Positions 36,432 through 45,358 of a stretch of DNA of 64,000 nt are shown here, in pieces. Numbering within the stretch: the first letter of the stretch is position 1; the number at the start of each line of letters is the position of its first letter. The notes beneath the pieces are model-generated. The model had not been told where the DNA came from. It did no database searches and saw nothing but the letters and a program-made list of their open reading frames with translations. This stretch comes from Metallyticus violacea (Eukaryota > Arthropoda > Insecta > Mantodea > Metallyticidae): the NCBI GenBank assembly GCA_030762175.1, contig CM060846.1, positions 179,863,041 through 179,927,040 on the forward strand, in the 5' to 3' direction. A program made the position numbers and the translations under genes.

Positions 36432-36663
36432 CAAGATATGTAGTTTTAACAGAAGACAAATTAGACGCAATTAGTGCAAAACGTGAACGTTCGTTAACAA
36501 AATCACAACCAAAATTAACACAGCACAATTGATTTTCAGTGTCATCTGCACATACAATAACAAAATTGTTAAACAACGAACCCTTACAAGTATATACGGG
36601 TTTAATGTCTTCGCTAAGATGATCTCGTAAAACTTGTGCGTTACTGTGAGTGGGTTCGTTCAT
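36432..36663 (-). CDS. Possible first coding exon of an unidentified host gene
   Basis: An open frame on the minus strand begins at an ATG (36,663), reads 'MNEPTHSNAQVLRDHLSED' and then an alternating hydrophobic, strand-like region ('GSLFNNFVIVCADD', 'QLCCVNFGCDF'). It reaches a consensus splice donor, TTG|GTGAGT, at 36,432/36,431. That is 77 codons plus one base. Codon use is mixed and not AT-driven, unlike shadow frames nearby. The first in-frame stop upstream is 12 codons before the ATG, so the ATG is plausible, but the surrounding 'cactgATGaac' is a poor Kozak context. I recognise no domain. It could be chance or a fragment of an unlisted transposon. It is not near any identified element and lies between a SINE-B and a SINE-A. 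Confidence 0.22.
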
Positions 36664-36699
36664 CAGTGACAGAAGGATATATCGACACAAGGCTTTCAG

Positions 36700-37185
36700 A
36701 TGAGACGTGGTTCCACGAAAATGGGGTCATGTGAGCACTCACAACACTGGCTAGTAATATCTGAAATTCCAAATTGTACGCAACCTCTAGTCTTTATGAT
36801 AGGGAAATTAGAATTTGGTGTACGATCAGCTCAAGATGCATAAGAAGCGAAGTTAGAGTACAGAGGCGGCATATGCAGCTGTCGACGCGCAAAACCCCAT
36901 GCGACCGGTTAGGAAGTCCTGGAAGCCTATTCATGTGGTATAGAATTTACAATCCGCTCACACTGCTTCAGATTACTTTGTGCTGTGCAATCATTAATGC
37001 AGATCACTACATCTTTGTTTTTTTCACTTATATCTTTTAAAATATAATAAACACGATTTCACGCCCCATTTCGTTCTTTCCTCCACACCCATCTCACACA
37101 AAAACAAAGAGAAAGAAAAAAAGGCAAGGAAAAAAAAAAAAACAAGAAAAACACAAGTGCACTTTTTCCAGTACATTTTTTATGA
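36700..37185. other. Anonymous stretch upstream of the exon candidate
   Basis: A GC-richer section at 36,830-36,930 (several CG dinucleotides) could be promoter-proximal to the minus-strand exon candidate, but no TATA box or initiator can be defended. An A-rich run lies at 37,095-37,150. Confidence 0.35.
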
Positions 37186-37464
37186 GTAGTGTTTAACGAC
37201 CGTGTTTACTACTGAGGCACCACAGGCGGTGGTCACTGATGATACATGATAATGAAATGACATATTGGGAAAAGATACTTTTTTAAGGAAGGAAGCGTTC
37301 CAGGCCTAAGTTTAGATACCTCCCTGGCATTTGCCAGTTATGAAAACTGAGAAAAACCTGGAAAAAAAACCCATCAGGGAGGATGGTCCTGGCGGGATTC
37401 GAACCCCATAGCAGCTTCCACTCACGAGTCCGTGCCTTAACGACCTCGGCCACTCGTGGCGGTT
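37186..37464 (-). mobile_element. SINE-A, near full length
   Basis: Reverse copy. Tail 'gtgtttaacgaccgtgttta', 'gaggcaccacaggcggtgg', body 'gcgttccaggcctaagttta', 'ggcatttgccagttatga', 'cagggaggatggtcctgg', B box 'gggattcgaaccccat', A box 'cttaacgacctcggccact'. It is one of the better conserved heads. It lies 250 bp upstream of the I-group LINE insertion. Confidence 0.92.
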
Positions 37465-37710
37465 TTTCACTATATTGTAACAGATCTGTGTTACACATAA
37501 AGTTTCATTTTGTAATAAAATATAGGATTACCCTCACAAGGAATGTTCAGAATAGCCTGAGTGTCAAACAACATTCAAGTTTAATTGCATCATTACTTGC
37601 TACTTTTTCGTCTCTGTATTTCCCTCATCAACTGTTCTCTATTTCTCGAATATTGCCTTTGTATTCCTCTTAAGTGCATTGTTTTATATCTACTATAATT
37701 ATTGTGGTAC

Positions 37711-37721
37711 GCACACAAGGT
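37711..37721 (+). repeat. Target-site duplication, left copy
   Basis: 'gcacacaaggt' directly before the LINE 5' end; an identical 11-mer follows the 3' tail at 43,683. Confidence 0.9.
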
Positions 37722-38142
37722 CCCCTCAGGGGCCCAATTTTTTGGGTACGGGGCGTAACGACCCCGAAGCACCTGAGTTGCTCCCTCAGGTCCGCGCTTA
37801 GCGCGTTTGACTCCTTTTTATTTCGCCTCATTTATTGTTTTATTTGTCCTACTTCCCTGTTCTTTATCTGATGGGTGCCCCCGTGTTAGACACGGTAAAA
37901 AGTGACTGGGTAACAGCGTAACTCCCAGCACTGGGTTATCATGTAGGACGGGAGCGTATCCCCTGGTAAAGGCCAGGCCCGGGGAAGGGCCATTGCACGA
38001 GCTGTTGACTTCCTGCAGGCGATTGGGTCCATTCGTCAGCCCACCGGAAGGTGTGACCCTGAGGTTACTTTGTTCAGGCCAGGGCCAGTAACGTAAGCCG
38101 GGGTGGCGCCCAGGAAGCAGCCTGCCATCGGAGACAGTTGCA
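37722..38142 (+). promoter_or_regulatory. 5' UTR / presumed internal promoter of the LINE
   Basis: GC-rich leader of 421 bp starting 'cccctcaggggcccaat', which contains a small CCCC/GGGG hairpin. LINEs of this group start transcription at their first base from internal downstream promoter sequences; that is known for the group and only inferred here. No canonical initiator can be pinned down. The ORF1 ATG at 38,143 is preceded by 'acagttgca'. Confidence 0.5.
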
Positions 38143-39432
38143 ATGGTGGAGGATTATATCGCTATGGTGAACGAACATAATCTCACAAAAATTAAAAGTA
38201 AACGAGTGGATGTTAAAGAAGTAACCGAGAAGCCTTTTCCTCGTTACTTGGTGATTAGTCGAACGGAAGACGGACAATCTTTAATCCGGGTGAACCCGTT
38301 TATAATTCAGAAGGGCATTGACACCATAGCTGGACCTATGAAAACCTGCACCCGACTTCGTAATGGATCACTTTTGGTTGAGACCACTGGAATGTCTCAG
38401 AGTAACTCGCTGCTCAAGGCGACGATTTTCCACGGTTATCCCATCCGTGTTGAACCACATCGCACATTAAATTCGTCGCGAGGAGTTATTTTTACTAACG
38501 TACTGGGCGGAATGTCTGACCCGGATATCCAAAGTTGCTTGGAAGACCAAGGGGTCACGTCCGTGTATCGCGTGCAGGCGAGGAAAGAGGGTGAATTGCA
38601 GCCTACCCCTCACTTTTAACAGGGTCGAATTGCCGCAGAGGATAAGAGCGGGCTACGAGGTCATTGAGGTGCGCCGTACGTACCGAGCCCGTTGCGTTGT
38701 TTTCAATGCCAGCGCTTTGGCCATACACGCGTCTCTTGTAAGAGTGCCAATTCTATCTGTGCTACCTGCGGCCAAGTATCTCATAAAGGAGCATGTACAT
38801 CCGCTCCCGATTGCGTTAACTGCCGCGGAGATCATCCAGCCTCATCCCGCGAATGTCCTCGTTTTAAGGAGAAGCGCTGTATTCAGGAGATCCGGGTGAA
38901 GGAAAAGCTCTCCTTTACTGAGGCCCGGAAGCGTTTTCAATCTCGCCAACCTGTCGTGCCTAAGACCGGCACATACAGCGCAGCAGCTTCATCATCGATC
39001 AAGAAGTGCGATAGGAGCACGCAGACTTGCGACCTTGTTTTTACACGGGTCCCAAATGTGCCCAGTCCTCCTAAGCGCTCTACTGAGAAGCCCAAGCCCA
39101 TAGTTTTTAATGCACCAGAAATTAAGTTTAAAACCAGCTACACAAAGACCGATTTTGTAAAAACATCCACTCCTGCTGAAAAGGAGAAGAGCGCTTCTCC
39201 TCCTCGGAGGTCCCCCTCCCATGAAGGGAGCAAACCCGCTAGGCGGTTGCCATCACCGCCCCTCTCTACATCCAACCGGTTCCAGGTGCTGGAGTCGGTG
39301 GATGCTTCTCAGCGGGAGAGCCCTCCCTCTGAGGAGGTCATGGAGCAGGATGTACCTGCTCCCGAAAAACCACCAAGTCCCACGCGACTTAAGAAAGGAA
39401 GTTTGATTCGTCCTGGGCCTAGTAAAAAGTAA
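38143..39432 (+). pseudogene. LINE ORF1 (Gag-like nucleic-acid-binding protein), frameshifted
   Basis: About 430 codons. The N-terminal part (38,143-38,600) reads 'MVEDYIAMVNEHNLTKIK' and includes the region before the knuckles typical of arthropod I/Jockey ORF1 ('PIRVEPHRTLNSSRGVIF', 'CLEDQGVTSVYRV'). The frame shifts near 38,600, is open as 'LTFNRVELPQRIRAGYEV', and shifts back near 38,673. It continues with three CCHC knuckles: CFQC-x4-H-x4-C, CATC-x4-H-x3-C and CVNC-x3-H-x6-C (about 38,697-38,860). A Ser/Pro/Lys-rich tail runs to the stop at 39,432. The product would coat the element RNA and deliver it with ORF2 protein to target DNA. The two indels are single-base and compensate each other, so they affect only about 25 codons. 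ORF2 starts 35 bp downstream. Confidence 0.9.
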
Positions 39433-39467
39433 GGTGGCATTTTTAACTTTTTTACCTAATTTTAACA

Positions 39468-42400
39468 ATGACTATCCTTTCTTGGAATGTGCGTGGACTC
39501 CGTAGTCGTAGACCTGGCTTGGAGTTACTTTTACGCTCGACTGACTCTCCGCTTGTGTGTCTCCAAGAGACTAAACTTCGCCCGCAAGATACTTTTACTT
39601 TACGCTGTTACTCTTCGGTGAGGTTTGACCTCCCTCCCGAAGATGGCATTCCCGCTCATGGCGGAGTATTAATTTTAATACAACACGGCGTGTACTGTAC
39701 TTTATTACAGCTCCAGACTCCTTTACAGGCAGCTGCAGCTACAGTTCACTTCTCTGACCTCAGTTTTTCAATCTGCAGTATTTACTTGCCTACCTCTGTT
39801 ACAGTTACCATGGTTGACCTGGACAATCTTCTGTCTCAGCTCCCACCCCCTGTCCTACTTTTGGGAGATTTTAATGCACACCATCCTCTATGGGGTTCCA
39901 ACACCGAGTGTGCCAGGGGTAGCATTTTGGCAGACTTTCTCGACCGCCACCATCTCATTCTGCTCAACACTGGTCAAGCTACTTTTCTTTCTGACAGCAC
40001 TTACAGCTTTTCCCACTTGGACTTATCCATTTGTTCTGCCTCACTTGCTGCACATTTCACCTGGAACGTCATCTCCGATTTATATTCCAGTGACCATTTT
40101 GCGTGTCAGATCCATGTACTCTCTTCAAATGCACATTCCCAGCGCGCGCCAAAATGGCTCATTGAAAAGGCGAACTGATCTCTGTTTCGATCTATGGCCG
40201 AATTTTCAGGGTGTGAGTTTCCATCTATCGAAGTCGTGATCGAGCACCTCCTACGGTCATCATCACAGCCGCAGATCAGGCTATTCCCCGGTCGTCTTGT
40301 CACCCCAGACGCTTACCGGTTCCCTGGTGGACCGATGAATGCCGGGATGCGTTGCGTGCACGCCGAGGTGCTCTCCGAGCTTTTCGTCGCCACTCTACTT
40401 CTGCAAATATGAATCGCTATAAACAACTGCGTGCCAAATGCCGTCGAGTCATTAAGGATAGCAAAAAGGCTTCTTGGATTGCTTTTACCTCGTCTTTTAA
40501 TCGCACAACGCCTTCATCCGTAGTTTGGGAACGACTACGTCGCGTTGCGGGCAAACCTAGGTTTACGCCCATTCCCGGTCTTCGGATTTTAAATCGGGTT
40601 GTCACTACTCCGATTGATGTCGCTAAAATTTTAGGACGTACTTTCGCTGATGTTTCAAGCTCGGCCAACTATCCTGCTGCTTTTCGCACAATTAAAGAGC
40701 AGGTCGAGTCGAAGGGCTTCTGTTTTGTCTCCGACCATCAGGAGTGCTACAATGTCCCCTTTACCTCTAGGGAATTGGAGCATGCCCTTACGAACTCTAG
40801 ACACTGCGCACCAGGGCCGGATGGCATTCATGTTGCTATGTTGCAGCATTTATCAGCAGAAGGTAAGGCATTTTTATTACAGACTTTTAATTTTATTTGG
40901 TGTCATGGCACATGTCCTAGCGCCTGGCGAATGGCTACCTTCATTCCTATACCTAAGCCTGGAAAGGACCCACATCTTCCTTGCAGTTACCGTCCGATTT
41001 CCCTCACCAGCTGCGTCTGCAGGGTGTTGGAACGCATGATTAACGGACGGCTTATGTGGTGTTTGGAGTCGAGACATCTATTGACGAACGCTCAGTGCGG
41101 TTTTCGTCGTCACCGCTCCTCTGTCGACCATTTCGTATTTCTTTCGACCCAAATAATGGACCGTTTTATTCGGAAGTGCCAAACGGTTGCTGTATTTTTT
41201 GATCTGGAGAAAGCGTATGATACTTGCTGGATAGGCGGTATCCTCCGAACGCTACACGATTGGAACATACGTGGGCCCATGTCAGTTTTTATTAAAGAAT
41301 TTATGAAAGACCGGGTTTTTAATGTTCGCGTGGGATCAGTTTTATCATTTAGTTTTATTCAAGAGAATGTTGTACCTCAGGGCTGGGTACTTAGTTGACA
41401 CTGTTTGCCATTGGTATTAACTGTATCACCGAGTGTTTACTGCCAGGAATACAATCGTCGTTGTTTGTAGACGATTTTTCTATCTATCTTTCCTCTCGGA
41501 GAACTTGTCTCTTGGAACGCCGCCTCCAATGCTGTCTCGACCGCCTTTACGCTTGGAGTGTGAATCACGGTTCCGTTTCTCCTCAGAGAAGACCGTCTGC
41601 ATGAACTTCTGGCGCCACAAGGAGTATCCTCCACCTTCGCTCCGTCTTGGCCCAGACGCTCTTGCTTTCGGAGCCGAAGTTCTATTCCTTGGCTTGGTTT
41701 TGGATAGGAAACTATGCTGGTCATCGTATATAGCGCAACTCAGAGGCAAGTGTGAAAGTTCTCTTTGTATTTTACGTGTTTTAGGTGGCACGTCTTGGGG
41801 AGCTGATCGGTCTATTCTTTTACGTTTTTACCGCTCTCTTATCCGGTCCAAATTGGATTATGGCAGTGTTGTTTATGGCTCTGCGCGGCCTTCTCTTCTG
41901 CGCCGCCTGAACCCGGTTCATCACCGGGGTATCCGTGTTGGCATTGGAGCATTCCCCACCAGTCCTGTGTTGAGTTTATGTGCGGAGTCTGGAGAACCTC
42001 CGTTGTTTTATCGAAGGGATGTTTTACTTTCTGCTTTCGGTTGTCGACTAGCTGCGCAACCTGGTCACCCCCACGAACGAGCCGTTTTTTAATGTGTCTT
42101 TGGATAGTTTTTATGCTCCTCGGTCTTTTACTCCTAAGCCTGCTGGCTTTCGTTTTCGAAAGATTTTACGGATGTTGGACTTTGAGTTACCTGCTTTTTT
42201 CTTAGCCGGGAAACTTTTTCTCCCCCCCTGGATTTTAGCAGAGCCCCCCGTTCATCTTGGGCTTACGTCCTGTCCGAAATCTTCGACCGAAGCACATATT
42301 ATTCGTTGTTCTTTTAGCGAAATCAAATCCCCTTTTAATGGCTGGAATTTTATATATACCGACGGCTCGAAATCTGACACAGGGTTAGGATGTGGTTTGA

Positions 42401-43209
42401 TTTTTAATGGACCATGTTTTACGTTTGGTCTTAACGTTGCGACATCTATTTTTATAGCGGAGCTTTATGCTATTTATCGGGCGATTTTATTTATTTCTGT
42501 TTACGGGCTTGGGAATACTGTTATTTGTTCTGACTCTTTGAGTGCAATTTTAAGTTTTAGAAATCTGTACATCCACCACTCCCTTGTACAGAAGGTCCAG
42601 GATATAGTGTTAACCCTTTTCGACGCTGCCGTCAGGGTGACACTATTATGGGTACCTGGACATGTGGGAATCAAAGGTAATGAGCCGGCAGATGTCGCAG
42701 CTAAATCCACTCTTTTAGACCCTGCTGAGGATGAGCAACGTTTTTATTTTGGCGATTTTAACCATTTATTACGCAGAGACATTCTCTCGCGCAGGCGCGA
42801 TGAGTGGGATTTAATACTCGCCAATAGGCTTCGGGAATGTAAATCATCCCCTTTTAACTGGTCGACTTCTTCTCATGCTGTTCGTCGTGAAGTAATTTTA
42901 GCTCGTCTTAGAATTGGGCATTGCCGTTTTGGTTACTCTCACCTTTTTAATGGTCAACCCGCTCCAGCTTGCCCTTACTGTGACCACCCCTTTTCAGTGC
43001 GTCACCTTTTATTTGAATGCCATCATCTGGCAGCTTTTAGAAATAGCCTAGGTTTGCCCTCCTCCATTGAGGACCTCCTCGCAGATGATGGCGTTGCTGT
43101 TGAGCGAGTGCTCCCTTTTTATCCGTTTTTGTGGTTTTTGGAGCATGGTGGAAGTTTTATTTTTTATTTATTTTTTTTTACCACTGACGGCTTTTTTAGA
43201 CTCTTTTAA
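39468..43209 (+). pseudogene. LINE ORF2 (endonuclease, reverse transcriptase, RNase H), disrupted
   Basis: About 1,245 codons. The endonuclease (39,468-40,140) has 'ILSWNVRGLRS', 'CLQETKL' (catalytic Glu), 'LLGDFNAHHPLWGS' (Asp, Asn) and 'SDHF' (Asp-His). A TGA at 40,176-40,178 stands where the Trp after 'IEKAN' is expected. A frame change follows near 40,248; the correct frame then has 'WWTDECRDALRARR'. The reverse transcriptase has 'CAPGPDGIH', 'SYRPISLTS', 'FFDLEKAYD' (first Asp), 'PQGWVLS' (Trp for Ser), a frame change near 41,392, and 'SSLFVDDFSIYLSS' holding the catalytic Asp pair. Frame changes follow near 41,567 and 42,090. The RNase H (42,345-42,710) keeps all four acidic residues: 'YTDGSKS', 'AELYAIYRA', 'CSDSLSAI', 'GNEPADVAAK'. 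A C-terminal 'CPYC...HLLFECHH' motif follows. The protein would nick DNA and prime reverse transcription at the nick; here it cannot be made. Confidence 0.92.
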
Positions 43210-43682
43210 GGCTGTTGTTTTTTCAGCTTTTGCTGAACCGTGTTAACTAGTGTTTAATTGAGTTGTATATTGCCCTTGTTTGGGGGTTTTATTGTTACCA
43301 TTTTAATCTTTTATAAGACTGCATTATTTTCAGCTCTTGCTTATTTGTTTTGCTACCGGTCTTTGTTTGTTGACCATATTACCCTGTGTTTGCTTTGGGG
43401 TTTTATTGCTCCGATTTTAGTCCATTACAGGACTGTTATGTTTTCCGCTCTTGCTGCTGTATTTTAGTAACACCCTTATATCTGTGGCTCCTTATATCCT
43501 TGTTATTTATTTTTGGGTATAAACTTTATTGCACAAAGTACTACTGTTAGTTAATTATGCACAGGATTTGCGTTCCATGTTTATTTATTTTTTTTTTTAT
43601 TTCTGACACAGTACTTGATGTGTTTGGGCGCTAATGACCATAGAAGTTTTGCGCCCTTAAGCAATAATCATCATCATCATCA
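43210..43682 (+). repeat. LINE 3' UTR with tandem repeats and (ATC)n tail
   Basis: Two long units of about 110 bp share 'ggttttattg', an 'attttaatc/attttagtcc' block, 'gactg' and 'cagctcttgct' (units from about 43,268 and 43,380, offset 114). A partial unit ('ggctgttgttttttcagctt') starts near 43,210. The tip 'ggcgctaatgaccatagaag' to 'gcgcccttaagcaataatc' can fold through GGGCG/CGCCC and ends in ATC repeats. Such tips are the likely recognition site of the reverse transcriptase. The same tip recurs at 35,930. Confidence 0.85.
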
Positions 43683-43693
43683 GCACACAAGGT
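43683..43693 (+). repeat. Target-site duplication, right copy
   Basis: 'gcacacaaggt', identical to 37,711-37,721, immediately after the ATC tail. Confidence 0.9.
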
Positions 43694-44165
43694 GCACAAG
43701 AATTTCTTAGACGTATGGGATGATAAATTCAGTACGAAACATGTGTTCGTAAACACTCTTCTTTATAGGTAGTAATTTACTATGACCATTTTGTTGGCAG
43801 TATCTGGATAACTTGCATAGTGTTAATCACTTTCAAATACTTCAAGGATTCAGATTTTAGTATAAGTAGTGTTATTCTTTCAATAGATTAGATAAGATGT
43901 ATTCGAGAAATGAATTATTTGCTTCTTTTTTTATAGCTCCTCATGTCCTCATCTATTTGTCCATTCTCTCCTCTTCTATTACTATATTTTCACTGGGCTC
44001 TTTTCATGTTGTAAATATAAAATAATTTCCATTGTCTAGTAAATAAGAAATGCTCAAAGATTCTTTTGTTTATTCTGTTATAGTAAAGGAATACATATAG
44101 TTTGGAGATTTCTTATTGTCATATTTATGCATTGAGTAGATTGGCTTTATTGCAGTTATGACTTG
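43694..44165. other. Anonymous flank of the LINE
   Basis: AT-rich, no feature recognised. Confidence 0.5.
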
Positions 44166-44169
44166 TGTA

Positions 44170-44345
44170 ATGGAGCGGGATGGCTCAAGCGTTAACGCTT
44201 GAAACTTGCATTCGGGAGATTCCGAATTCAATTTGCGCTGTGCCGGCCATCCTGATCTTGGTTTTTTTCGTCGTTTCCTCATGTGACTTGGGCAATTCCT
44301 GGGATGGATATTTACATTCTCAGAAATGTTCCCTCTCCCAGTTTA
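44170..44345 (+). mobile_element. SINE-C
   Basis: tRNA-like head 'ggatggctcaagcgttaacg' (A box), 'gcattcgggagattccga' with the weak B box 'gattccgaattcaattt', then 'gtgccggccatcctgatctt', 'ggtttttttcgtcgtttcct' and 'ggcaattcctgggatggata'. It is colinear with the decayed copy at 5,021-5,165. The 3' end is set only approximately. The overlapping open frames here are incidental. Confidence 0.65.
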
Positions 44346-45038
44346 TATTGTTTCATTCCGTTAATTTTGTTACAGGGTCAAAAGTGTCAGGGCGAAGTGG
44401 GATGGTGCGGTTATTTATTGTTGCTTGAGCTTTGGGAAGGATTCTGTGCTGGTGTCTGGAATGGAGATGGGAATCTGAGGTACTCCCACAACTCAGAGAT
44501 GCAGGATATAAGATGTTTTATATGGAAGCATATTAGCGAGCCCATCTGCATCCACGCAGTCACCATTCATAAATCTTGGCTGCCTGGTGTCACCCTCTTC
44601 TCACCTCTTTCTCCTGGAAGTGCCCCTTGTGGGGACTTAGGTAGAAAATGGCAGCCGTGAGCAGGTGGCTAAAGTATCTTCCTAGGCCCTAGACAAACCA
44701 ATGTTCTTGTGAACAGAAGCTCTTTCTCTTGTTAGATCTTCTGTTTACCTTTAATTTTCCTGCCAGTTTAAGGATTTCTGAATATCCTTTTGATCGTACT
44801 TTCCTTCTGCTTAACTAGGAACAACAGTTACATTTTCCGAACCTCCATAAATGTTACAGTAACCTTCATTCAGAAGAACTTCCATTTGTTTTTCTTAGGT
44901 TTGATGTAGAGAACTGGCAGACTATTTCTTTTTCGTGTGTGTGTATGTGTGTTTCACAGAGTCACTACAGACTAAGAAAATATTAATATCATCTATAGGA
45001 GTTTGAAACTAAGATTGTTGATGTGAGGATGAGGATGC
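44346..45038. other. Unassigned stretch, partly GC-richer
   Basis: A 125-codon frame (44,283-44,660) starts inside the SINE and runs on. It has no recognisable domain and I do not call it. A TG-run is at 44,935-44,955. Confidence 0.4.
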
Positions 45039-45061
45039 TTTTTTTTTTTTTTTTTTTTTTT
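45039..45061. repeat. Poly(T) run of 23
   Basis: Uninterrupted T-run directly beyond the tail of the minus-strand SINE-B; it may be that insertion's A-tail. Confidence 0.95.
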
Positions 45062-45358
45062 ATCTTTTGATTGATTTATTTATGGACGCTCTTTAACATC
45101 ACAGGTCATTAGCGTCCCATTCAACTCAGGGCGTGAAACAGCCGACAACTTTTGCTCAGAGCCTCTCTTTCAGGCTTGAGGTTCTTTTTCGTGCCGTAAA
45201 TGTACGACACGGGACCCACGGCTTTACTTCCCTTCCGAAGGAAGCCATACTTAAGATTTTACGCCCGAAAACATTCATCGGTCCTGGCCGGGTTCGAAGT
45301 CGCGATCTTGGGTTTAGGGGGCAAGTATGGTAACAACTATACCACCAGGACCGGCTAT
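45062..45358 (-). mobile_element. SINE-B, full length
   Basis: Tail-to-head on the plus strand: 'gattgatttatttatggacg', 'ctctttaacatcacaggtca', 'caggcttgaggttctttttc', 'cgacacgggacccacggctt', 'cttcccttccgaaggaagcc', 'attcatcggtcctggccggg', B box 'gggttcgaagtcgcgatctt', A-box region 'gtaacaactataccaccagg'. It is a well conserved copy with the long A-tail on its strand. Confidence 0.93.

Larger units (their letters stand above)
37722..43682 (+). mobile_element. I-group LINE (non-LTR retrotransposon), full-length but inactivated
   Basis: A 5.96-kb element flanked by an exact 11-bp duplication. Order: 5' UTR (37,722-38,142), ORF1 with three zinc knuckles (38,143-39,432), ORF2 with endonuclease, reverse transcriptase, RNase H and a terminal Cys/His motif (39,468-43,209), and a 3' UTR with tandem repeats ending in (ATC)n (43,210-43,682). 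A RNase H domain after the RT, CCHC knuckles in ORF1 and a short non-poly(A) tail are characters of the I group of LINEs. GC content is clearly higher than the flanks. The intact ends and exact duplication mean complete insertion rather than the common 5' truncation. Two frame changes in ORF1, and one premature stop plus four frame changes in ORF2, make it non-autonomous today. Some of these could be assembly errors. Confidence 0.93.

Noticed and set aside
38591..43209. Many overlapping open frames on both strands inside the LINE
   Set aside because: They are shadows of ORF1 and ORF2, caused by the GC-rich coding sequence.
44283..44660. 125-codon open frame
   Set aside because: It begins inside SINE-C, has no recognisable domain and no exon signals; probably chance in a GC-richer patch.
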